From an uncultured Faecalibacterium sp. (GTDB lineage Bacteria > Bacillota > Clostridia > Oscillospirales > Ruminococcaceae): 9,951 nt of DNA. The DNA lies in NCBI GenBank assembly GCA_902463905.1, contig CABQHF010000064.1, positions 1 through 9,951 on the forward strand, in the 5' to 3' direction. This document shows, piece after piece, positions 5,233 to 9,951 of the stretch. The notes under the pieces were generated by a model. That model saw only the letters and a list, made by a program, of their open reading frames with translations. It was not told the DNA's origin and did no database searches. Made by a program: the position numbers and the translations under genes. Numbering within the stretch: the first letter of the stretch is position 1; the number at the start of each line of letters is the position of its first letter.

Positions 5233-6291
5233 ATGGAAAATGTGAAAGATTTTTTAAAGCGCAAGGATATCGTCATTTCTCCGCAGCGCTACCTCATTGA
5301 GGCACTGGGTGCTATGGCACAGGGTCTGTTTGCCAGCCTGCTGATCGGCACCATCATCAAGACGCTGGGTCAGCAGACCGGGCTGGAGGTGCTGGTAGAT
5401 CTGGGCGGCTACGCCACGGCCATGAGCGGCCCAGCCATGGCCTGCGCCATCGGCTGGGCACTGCACTGCCCACCGCTGGTACTGTTCAGCCTGATCACGG
5501 TGGGCTACTCGGCCAACGCCCTGGGCGGCGCAGGCGGCCCGCTGGCCGTGCTGATCATCGCTATCGTGGCGGCTGAGCTGGGCAAGGCCGTGAGCAAGGA
5601 GACCAAGGTGGATATCCTGGTCACCCCGCTGGTGACCATCTTTGCGGGCGTTGGCCTGTCCATGCTCATCGCTGCTCCTATCGGTGCAGCGGCAAGCCAG
5701 GTGGGCACCCTGATCATGTGGGCCACCGAGCAGGCTCCGCTGGTCATGGGCATCCTGGTGTCGGTGATCGTGGGCGTGGCGCTCACCCTGCCCATCTCCT
5801 CCGCTGCCATCTGCGCGGCACTGGGCCTGACCGGCCTTGCCGGCGGCGCTGCCGTGGCAGGCTGCTGTGCCCAGATGGTGGGCTTTGCCGTGATGAGCTA
5901 CCGCGAGAACGGCGTGGGCGGCCTTGTGAGCCAGGGTCTGGGCACCAGTATGCTGCAGATGGGCAACATCATCAAGAACCCCCGCATCTGGATCGCTCCC
6001 ACGCTGGCCAGCGCCATCACCGGCCCGCTGGCCACCTGCCTGTTCCACTTTGAGATGAACGGTGCTGCCGTTTCCTCCGGCATGGGCACCTGCGGTCTGG
6101 TGGGCCAGATCGGTGTGTACACCGGCTGGGTCAGCGACATTGCCGCCGGCACCAAGGCTGCCATCACGCCCATGGACTGGGCGGCCATGATCCTGCTGTG
6201 CTTCGTGCTGCCTGCCGTGCTCAGCGTCCTCTTCTGCGAGATCGAGCGCAAACTGGGCTGGATCAAGGACGGCGACCTGAAGCTGAACTAA
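5233..6291 (+). CDS. Stand-alone PTS IIC-type membrane protein (PfoR-like family)
   Basis: A 352-residue, very hydrophobic protein with about nine to ten membrane spans, many of them Gly/Ala-rich. The N-terminal pattern FLKRKDIVISPQRYLIEALG followed by AMAQGLFASLLIGTI, and NPRIWIAPTLASAITGP in the second half, are those of the PTS_EIIC_2 family. That family includes Clostridium perfringens PfoR, named for its effect on toxin expression. Its members are fused to no IIA or IIB domain, and none is encoded nearby, so real PTS transport is unproven; it may move a sugar or other small solute or act as a sensor. The frame is open for 400 codons upstream, but ATG 5233 is right: AAAGG lies 10 bases before it and homology begins there. 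It is monocistronic, with its own promoter and terminator. Confidence 0.88.
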   Translation: MENVKDFLKRKDIVISPQRYLIEALGAMAQGLFASLLIGTIIKTLGQQTGLEVLVDLGGYATAMSGPAMACAIGWALHCPPLVLFSLITVGYSANALGGAGGPLAVLIIAIVAAELGKAVSKETKVDILVTPLVTIFAGVGLSMLIAAPIGAAASQVGTLIMWATEQAPLVMGILVSVIVGVALTLPISSAAICAALGLTGLAGGAAVAGCCAQMVGFAVMSYRENGVGGLVSQGLGTSMLQMGNIIKNPRIWIAPTLASAITGPLATCLFHFEMNGAAVSSGMGTCGLVGQIGVYTGWVSDIAAGTKAAITPMDWAAMILLCFVLPAVLSVLFCEIERKLGWIKDGDLKLN

Positions 6292-6308
6292 AGCATTATA
6301 ATATGAAA

Positions 6309-6342
6309 AGCCGGAGGCGTTTCAATGCGTCTCCGGCTTTTT
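6309..6342 (+). terminator. Intrinsic terminator of the IIC-like gene
   Basis: AGCCGGAGGCG pairs with the complementary segment ending at CTCCGGCT (11 bp, one wobble), followed by five T, 17 bases past the IIC stop codon. Four A before the stem give limited activity in the other direction. Confidence 0.92.
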
Positions 6343-6362
6343 GGCTTTATGCCAGCTTTGAA

Positions 6363-6489
6363 GGCAGTATGGCAGGGAGTTTCCCAAAGCAAGTGTCCGC
6401 TGGGGTGGGACCCTGTTGCCGCTAGGCAATAGGGCGGGCGATGGAATGGCCCGATTCACTTGCGTGGGAAAGCTCCCAGACATGCTGCC
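6363..6489. repeat. 127-bp imperfect palindromic element
   Basis: The outer arms (6363-6395 and 6457-6489) are inverted repeats of 33 bp matching at 26 positions without gaps. Between them is a 10-bp hairpin, CCCTGTTGCC-GCTA-GGCAATAGGG (6411-6434, one G-T pair), and next to it a 5-bp hairpin CGGGC/GCCCG (6435-6453). As RNA or cruciform it would be a long stem topped by two hairpins. It lies between the IIC terminator and the Nudix stop codon (2 bases away). It could be a small non-autonomous mobile element or repeat family, or a structured 3' end of the Nudix mRNA. No clear target-site duplication is visible. Confidence 0.7.
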
Positions 6490-6491
6490 GG

Positions 6492-7010
6492 TCAGGTCTT
6501 TCCGACGATCTGTTTCCCGTCCAGTACCGCCTGTTTCAGGTTATCGCCGTCGTACACCAGCTTGAGCGAAAAATACGGCCGATCCCCGTTGAGCAGGCGG
6601 AAGAAAATTTTGTCGCCCTCCCAGATGGGCAGTTCCGTCACCTTTTCCTTGGGCACCCACTCCAGCACACCCTCTTTGCAGGCATCGCCCTGCACCATCT
6701 CGCCCTGCCAGCCGTCAGCGGTGTACAGGTGGATGAACTCGGTCATGTTGCCCCACACAAAGGTCAGCAGGCCCCGGCAGCGCCAGCGCGTCAGGGTAAG
6801 GCCCGTTTCCTCCCGCACCTCCCGCACAAGGCAGTCCTCCGGGCTTTCAAAGCGCTCAAATTTGCCGCCTACGCCCACCCACTTGTCGTGGTTGTAGTCG
6901 TCCTGTTTTTTGATGCGGTGCAGCATCAGGTAGGCGTCATCCCGCTCCAGATAGCACAGCGTCGTGCTGAAGATGGGGTACTCCGGATCCATAAAAGCAC
7001 CTAAGTTCAT
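6492..7010 (-). CDS. Nudix hydrolase (MutT / 8-oxo-dGTP diphosphatase type)
   Basis: A 172-residue cytoplasmic Nudix enzyme. The Nudix box is perfect: Gly49, five residues, Glu55, seven residues, then REVREETGL (63-71), with Glu64, Glu67 and Glu68 as metal ligands for Mg2+-dependent cleavage of a nucleoside diphosphate linkage. The protein resembles clostridial proteins annotated as 8-oxo-dGTP diphosphatase, with STTLCYLERDDAYLMLHR opening the domain and WVGVGGKFE before the box. The actual substrate is not shown by sequence. The ATG at 7010 has AAGGAG 9 bases upstream; Met7 has no good site. It lies downstream of the ricin-type gene on the same strand, with a terminator hairpin between; no clear promoter of its own was found, so it may depend on read-through. 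Its end abuts a palindromic element. Confidence 0.93.
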   Translation of the reverse strand: MNLGAFMDPEYPIFSTTLCYLERDDAYLMLHRIKKQDDYNHDKWVGVGGKFERFESPEDCLVREVREETGLTLTRWRCRGLLTFVWGNMTEFIHLYTADGWQGEMVQGDACKEGVLEWVPKEKVTELPIWEGDKIFFRLLNGDRPYFSLKLVYDGDNLKQAVLDGKQIVGKT

Positions 7011-7053
7011 GGGTGTATTCTCCTTTTTCTGCGTTATTTTCGGCCAGAAAGAG

Positions 7054-7085
7054 GACCCGGCAGAGCCCGCAGGCTCTGCCGGGTC
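7054..7085 (-). terminator. Strong hairpin between the ricin-type and Nudix genes
   Basis: GACCCGGCAGAGCC and GGCTCTGCCGGGTC form a perfect 14-bp stem with a 4-base loop. On the minus strand it is followed by CTCTTTCT, a broken T tract. It lies 32 bases past the ricin-type stop codon. It is probably the terminator of that gene, perhaps leaky; it could also stabilise the 3' end of its mRNA. Confidence 0.7.
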
Positions 7086-7117
7086 ACTTCGTATGCTTTT
7101 TCGGTGTCGGGGAGCCG

Positions 7118-7708
7118 TCAGCCCTTCCGGCTGGCGCGGCCCTGTCCGGCATTGTTCAGCTTGCGCACCAGATCATTCTGATGCTTGCGCTGGCTGGGCG
7201 TGGGCTGGGGGTCCGGCTTTTCCTCCGCACGCTTTGCCGCCTGGGCGGCGTCCGGGTCGATGCGCACCAGATCCCATTCCTGGTTGCCGCCGGCCACATA
7301 GGTCCAGATCTGAGCCTGGGCACCGTTTGCGGTGTTCATGCCCACCAGATCGATGTATTTATCCGCCAGCACATTGCGGATGCGGGTGTGGCCGTTACGG
7401 GTGGGTTCCAGCGTCCAGCACTGGCTCCAGCCGTTGGTACGGCTCCACTGATGCAGCCAGGTGCCTTCCACCACGCCGCCCAGAGCCAGGTCGATCACCT
7501 TGCCGGTAAAGCGGTTCTGGATGCGCCAGCGCCCGCCGCCTGCGTCCACGAACTGCCACTGCTGCCACGGATGGCCCGCGTAGCTCCACAGCTGGATGGC
7601 GGCGCCGTTCTCCGTATTGAAGTCCTTTACTTCCAGCACCTTCCCGTTCGGGGCTTTGATGATGTAAAATTCATTTTCCAGTATAACGACCTGAGATGCC
7701 TTCGCCAT
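7118..7708 (-). CDS. Leaderless ricin-type beta-trefoil (R-type lectin) domain protein
   Basis: A 196-residue protein made of one ricin-type beta-trefoil domain (about 7-150) and a charged, Pro/Gln/Lys-rich tail (151-196). The three trefoil repeats each carry the QxW signature: QQW (49-51), QCW (96-98) and QEW (143-145). Such domains bind galactose-type or other glycans. There is no signal peptide or membrane segment and no enzyme domain, which is odd because bacterial R-type domains are mostly parts of secreted glycosidases. The ATG at 7708 has AAGGAG 9 bases upstream, and the upstream frame offers no signal sequence, so a missed leader is unlikely. It has its own good promoter. The function is unknown: a cytosolic glycan or glycolipid binder, or export by a non-classical route, are both guesses. 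Confidence 0.9.
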   Translation of the reverse strand: MAKASQVVILENEFYIIKAPNGKVLEVKDFNTENGAAIQLWSYAGHPWQQWQFVDAGGGRWRIQNRFTGKVIDLALGGVVEGTWLHQWSRTNGWSQCWTLEPTRNGHTRIRNVLADKYIDLVGMNTANGAQAQIWTYVAGGNQEWDLVRIDPDAAQAAKRAEEKPDPQPTPSQRKHQNDLVRKLNNAGQGRASRKG

Positions 7709-7740
7709 AGAGCACGACTCCTTTCCTTCCTGGTAGCCCT

Positions 7741-7769
7741 ATTATAACGTATCGGCCGCGCGGCAACAA
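7741..7769 (-). promoter_or_regulatory. Predicted sigma-A promoter of the ricin-type gene
   Basis: On the minus strand TTGTTG (7769-7764) and a perfect TATAAT (7746-7741) are spaced by 17 bp. The leader would be about 25 bases. It is divergent from the nitroreductase promoter, with the two -35 boxes about 70 bp apart. Confidence 0.8.
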
Positions 7770-7805
7770 GGATGCTTTTCCATAATCTTTTTTCGATTTC
7801 TTGTG

Positions 7806-7844
7806 CACTTTGCATCTTTTTCCGAGAGTTCCGGCCACTTTGCA
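7806..7844. promoter_or_regulatory. Direct repeats in front of the nitroreductase promoter
   Basis: CACTTTGCA occurs at 7806-7814 and again at 7836-7844, exactly 30 bp apart (about three helix turns). The second copy overlaps the -35 box of the nitroreductase promoter. The layout suits a regulator binding one face of the helix. Confidence 0.4.
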
Positions 7845-7868
7845 CTCTGCCGTGGAATGTGGTACAAT
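7840..7868 (+). promoter_or_regulatory. Predicted sigma-A promoter of the nitroreductase-GNAT pair
   Basis: TTGCAC (7840-7845) and TACAAT (7863-7868) with a 17-bp spacer. The leader to the nitroreductase start would be about 25 bases. Confidence 0.8.
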
Positions 7869-7899
7869 AAACTTATCCGATCACAGGAGGGAAATTGCC

Positions 7900-8421
7900 A
7901 TGACCAATGAGACCATTCAGACCATCCGGAGCCGCCGCAGCTGCCGCGCCTACAAACCGGAGCAGATCACCAACGAAGAACTGGAAGCCGTTCTGGGTGC
8001 CGGCACCTATGCTGCCAGCGCCATGGGCAAGCAGAGCGCCAAGATCGTGGTGGTGCAGGACGCCGCCACGCGGGAAAAGCTCTCCCGCATGAACGCCGCC
8101 ATCATGGGCAAGGACTGCGACCCCATGTACGGTGCGCCCACCATTCTGGTGGTGCTGGCCGATGCCAACGCCAAGTGCGCTGTGCAGGACGGCAGCCTTG
8201 TCATGGGCAACCTGATGCTGGCCGCTGCCTCGCTGGGGCTGGGCAGCTGCTGGATCAACCGCGCCAAAGAAGAGTTTGAGAGCGAAGAGGGCAAGACCCT
8301 GCTGAAGAAGTGGGGCATCGAGGGCGAGTGGATCGGCGTCGGCCACTGCATCCTGGGCTACCCCGCCGGGGACCCTCAGCCCGCCGCGCCCCGCAAATCG
8401 GATTACATCCTCAAGGTGTGA
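7900..8421 (+). CDS. Nitroreductase family protein (FMN-dependent)
   Basis: A 173-residue member of the nitroreductase fold, which uses FMN and NAD(P)H to reduce nitro groups, quinones or related compounds in the cytoplasm, usually as a dimer. Seen: the N-terminal FMN-phosphate motif in RSRRSCRAYKPEQ (Arg12-Arg13-Ser14), the PTILVVLAD strand (80-88), the DGSLVMGNLMLAAASLGLGSC helix region (97-117) with the usual G-S-C-W-I, and the terminal GYP turn (153-155). The length is typical for the short clostridial group. The ATG at 7900 is set by AGGAGG 9 bases upstream; the upstream in-frame extension has no support. First gene of a pair with the GNAT gene 23 bases downstream. The substrate is unknown. 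Confidence 0.95.
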   Translation: MTNETIQTIRSRRSCRAYKPEQITNEELEAVLGAGTYAASAMGKQSAKIVVVQDAATREKLSRMNAAIMGKDCDPMYGAPTILVVLADANAKCAVQDGSLVMGNLMLAAASLGLGSCWINRAKEEFESEEGKTLLKKWGIEGEWIGVGHCILGYPAGDPQPAAPRKSDYILKV

Positions 8422-8444
8422 TCCCCGACAAAAGTAGGAGCACT

Positions 8445-8936
8445 ATGAAACCCGATTACAAACTGGTCGCCAAGGCCAAATACATCCACACCACCGCCGA
8501 CCTTGCCAGCGAGATCTGGCACGAGGTCTATAAGCGCTACTACCCTGGCAAGCAGCTGGACACCCTGGTGGAGGAGCTGCAGAGCGCCGAAGCCATCGAG
8601 GCCGACATCGACAACGACGTGAACTACTTCCTCGTGGTGCTGGGCGGCAAGAATATCGGCTACTTTGCCTGGAAGATGGAGAACACGGCCCTGCACCTGA
8701 TGCACCTGTACCTCAAGCCGGAGTACCGCGGCAAGGCCATCGGCCGCGACATCGTGCTTTCCTGCGAGCGTCTGGCCCGCGGCGAGGGCAAGGGCCGCAT
8801 GTGGTGCACCGTGCACGCCAAGGCTCTGCCCGTGCAGCAGTTCTTCAAGGCGCTGCGCTACCGGAACCTGAAGCCCGCCGAGCAGGAAACCGGCACCGTG
8901 CCCCGCAACGAGCTGGTGTTTGAGCACACCCTGTAA
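8445..8936 (+). CDS. GNAT family N-acetyltransferase
   Basis: A 163-residue GNAT-fold protein, expected to move an acetyl group from acetyl-CoA to an amine. Motif A is visible: the strand LHLMHLYLKPEY (83-94) followed by RGKAIGRDIV (95-104). The pyrophosphate-binding loop is normally R/Q-x-x-G-x-G/A; here the first Gly is Ala98, which may alter CoA binding. Motif B is probably the ALPVQQFFKALRYRNL segment (127-142), resembling the common A-x-x-F-Y-x-x-x-G-F ending. The ATG at 8445 has TAGGAG 4 bases upstream, a short spacing. It is cotranscribed with the nitroreductase 23 bases upstream; there is no terminator after it that I can see. The acceptor is unknown. Confidence 0.9.
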   Translation: MKPDYKLVAKAKYIHTTADLASEIWHEVYKRYYPGKQLDTLVEELQSAEAIEADIDNDVNYFLVVLGGKNIGYFAWKMENTALHLMHLYLKPEYRGKAIGRDIVLSCERLARGEGKGRMWCTVHAKALPVQQFFKALRYRNLKPAEQETGTVPRNELVFEHTL

Positions 8937-8965
8937 AGCTGTGCCCGGTTTGCCGCAAAAAAGCA

Positions 8966-8994
8966 TTGAAATTTCTCCCGTTTTGTACTACACT
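8966..8994 (+). promoter_or_regulatory. Predicted promoter of the TrpR-like gene
   Basis: TTGAAA (8966-8971) and TACACT (8989-8994) with a 17-bp spacer, starting transcription near 9001. The -10 box is covered by a dyad at 8987-9002. Confidence 0.7.
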
Positions 8995-9002
8995 GGTGTA
9001 GT
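8987..9002. promoter_or_regulatory. Operator-like dyad with TrpR-like half sites
   Basis: ACTACAC-TG-GTGTAGT is a perfect 7-bp inverted repeat with a 2-base centre, covering the -10 box of the TrpR-like gene. With two more left-hand bases the left half reads GTACTA, the same as the E. coli trp operator half site. The likely ligand is the product of the gene itself, as E. coli trpR represses itself. That is inference. Confidence 0.55.
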
Positions 9003-9012
9003 GTAATGAAGC

Positions 9013-9028
9013 GGCGGCGCCCGCCGCC
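9013..9028 (+). other. GC-rich leader hairpin of the TrpR-like gene
   Basis: GGCGGC-GCCC-GCCGCC folds into a tight 6-bp stem in the untranslated leader, 10 bases before the ribosome binding site. There is no T run, so it is not a terminator. It may steady the mRNA or influence translation. Confidence 0.5.
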
Positions 9029-9049
9029 TGACAAAAAAGGAGAACGCGC

Positions 9050-9340
9050 ATGGCAAAAGATCATCCGACCGGCCAATCCGGTCTGTACAGGGCTTTCCTG
9101 CAGCTCAAGACCCCGGAGGAATGCTACCGTTTTCTGCAGGACGTCTGCAGCTATTCCGAGCTGAGTGCAATGGAGCAGCGCTTCAACATTGCCGAAATGC
9201 TGGTGGATAAGCGCATCTACACCGAGATCATGGACAAGACCGGTGCGTCCAGCGCCATCATCAGCCGGGTCAGCCGGGTGCTGAGCGCAGACGACAGCGT
9301 TCTGCGTGCTCTGTTGGAAGCAGACAAGAATACGCACTGA
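9050..9340 (+). CDS. TrpR homologue of the YerC/YecD family
   Basis: A 96-residue all-helical DNA-binding protein of the Trp-repressor fold. The helix-turn-helix is clear at about 56-78 (IYTEIMDKTGASSAIISRV), matching the family pattern in which an (E)I-x-x-KTG-A-S motif is followed by a recognition helix ending ISRV. The N-terminal part has the TPEECYRFLQDVCSYSELSAM signature typical of YerC (TIGR02531 group). These proteins occur widely in Firmicutes and their regulon is poorly known; conserved length and charge suit a dimeric repressor, and whether tryptophan is the ligand is not known. The ATG at 9050 has AAGGAG 7 bases upstream. It has its own promoter with a dyad and a terminator after it, so it is probably monocistronic. 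Confidence 0.95.
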   Translation: MAKDHPTGQSGLYRAFLQLKTPEECYRFLQDVCSYSELSAMEQRFNIAEMLVDKRIYTEIMDKTGASSAIISRVSRVLSADDSVLRALLEADKNTH

Positions 9341-9348
9341 TTTTTTCA

Positions 9349-9387
9349 CCGCGTGCCGCTTTGCGGTGCGCGGCCTTTTTTATTTTT
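9349..9387 (+). terminator. Intrinsic terminator after the TrpR-like gene
   Basis: CCGCGTGCCGC and GCGGTGCGCGG pair over 11 bp (two G-U wobbles) around TTT, followed by CC, six T, A and five T. It lies 8 bases past the stop codon and only 19 bases before the next start codon, so its T tract runs nearly into the ribosome binding site of the DJ-1 gene. Confidence 0.92.
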
Positions 9388-9406
9388 GCAAGGAGGTTTT
9401 CTTACA

Positions 9407-9951
9407 ATGAGCAAAGCTGTTGTGTTTTTCGCCGAGGGCACCGAGGAGTGCGAGGCCCTGCTGGTGGTGGACCTGCTCCGCCGCGCCAAAGTGGACGTGA
9501 CCGTGGCCAGCGCTTCCGGCAGCCGCGAGATCCTGAGCAGCCACAAGATCCGCATCACCGCCGATGCACTGGCAGAGGGCGTGGATTATTCCGACGTGGA
9601 TCTGGTGGTGCTGCCCGGCGGCATCCCCGGCACGCCGAATCTTGCTGCCAACAAGACCGTGACCGACACCTGCACCGCCTTTGCAAAATCCGGCAAAAAG
9701 GTGGCCGCCATCTGCGCCGCACCCAGCGTGCTGGCCTCTCTGGGCCTGCTGGAAGGCAAAAATGCCACGGCCCACGCCGGATTTCAGGACAAGCTGGCCG
9801 GTGCCCATGTGCTGGACGCCGAAGTGGTCGTGGACGGCAACATCACCACCAGCTACGGTCTGGGTGGTGCCATCCCCTTTGCACTGGAGCTGGTGCGCCA
9901 GCTGGCCGGGCAGGCCGAGGCCGACCGCATCCGGAACGCCATCGCCTACCG
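9407..9951 (+). CDS. DJ-1/PfpI family protein, 3' end outside window
   Basis: The visible 181 codons cover nearly the whole family length (about 180-190). It has the DJ-1/ThiJ/PfpI fold, related to YajL, DJ-1 and DUF-type glyoxalase III or deglycase enzymes. Seen: AVVFFAEGTEECEALL (4-19) with the conserved Glu16 that contacts the reactive cysteine, the PGG turn (70-72), and the nucleophile elbow AAICAAPSVL with Cys103. These are the residues needed for oxidative sensing or aldehyde repair in studied relatives. The ATG at 9407 has AAGGAGG 10 bases upstream. It lies just after a strong terminator; I found no promoter in the 19-base gap, so expression comes from read-through or from a start within the terminator region. 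Its exact activity is not settled in this family. Confidence 0.93.
   Translation, partial: MSKAVVFFAEGTEECEALLVVDLLRRAKVDVTVASASGSREILSSHKIRITADALAEGVDYSDVDLVVLPGGIPGTPNLAANKTVTDTCTAFAKSGKKVAAICAAPSVLASLGLLEGKNATAHAGFQDKLAGAHVLDAEVVVDGNITTSYGLGGAIPFALELVRQLAGQAEADRIRNAIAY

Noticed and set aside
5254..6048. A 264-codon minus-strand frame inside the IIC-like gene
   Set aside because: Translation is a His/Gln/Ala-rich shadow of a membrane protein gene, with no start signal.
8403..8966. A 187-codon minus-strand frame opposite the GNAT gene
   Set aside because: Antisense to a gene with GNAT motif A, its own ribosome binding site and operon context.
1..9951. CRISPR array, transposase, integrase, tRNA or rRNA
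   Set aside because: No set of regularly spaced repeats, no DDE or tyrosine recombinase motifs and no cloverleaf or rRNA-like segments were found by eye. The only tandem repeat is inside a coding region.

Overview
The window is a dense stretch (12 protein genes in 9.95 kb) of a GC-rich, low-redundancy Firmicutes chromosome. The best guess is Faecalibacterium or a close Oscillospiraceae relative. Reasons: a clostridial-type HPr without the Ser46 phosphosite, a choline-binding-repeat GH25 lysozyme, a stand-alone PfoR-type IIC protein, a YerC/YecD TrpR homologue, strong AGGAGG-type ribosome binding sites, and AT-rich promoters between GC-rich genes. This taxonomic call is inference from protein flavour and composition, not from a marker gene.

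Left part, minus strand (1-4877). From right to left: a GH25 lysozyme and a Cof-type HAD phosphatase form a two-gene operon with a clear promoter (4975-5004) and a strong terminator (2427-2467). Next is a membrane-anchored DUF4830-like protein with a C-terminal 22-residue tandem repeat. Then comes ptsH (HPr) followed by ptsI (Enzyme I, cut by the window edge), with an intrinsic terminator-like hairpin between them that would let HPr be made in excess over Enzyme I.

Middle (4878-7708). A 355-bp divergent intergenic region separates the lysozyme operon from a plus-strand stand-alone IIC-like membrane protein that ends in a good terminator. A 127-bp imperfect palindromic element (6363-6489) follows. 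It sits against the 3' end of a minus-strand Nudix hydrolase gene, and upstream of that is a minus-strand gene for a leaderless ricin-type beta-trefoil protein.

Right part, plus strand (7741-9951). A divergent promoter pair drives the ricin-type gene leftwards and a nitroreductase plus GNAT acetyltransferase pair rightwards. A TrpR-family (YerC/YecD) regulator follows, with its own promoter carrying a dyad that overlaps the -10 box and has TrpR-operator-like half sites. A DJ-1/PfpI-family gene sits behind a terminator and runs off the right edge.

Most genes are ordinary housekeeping or accessory genes, and I see no defence system, CRISPR array, transposase or RNA gene. The points most worth following up are the TrpR-like operator at the yerC-like promoter, the palindromic element at 6363-6489, the operator-like dyad over the ptsH promoter, HPr lacking Ser46, and the repeat in the DUF4830-like protein whose copies differ only at silent positions.
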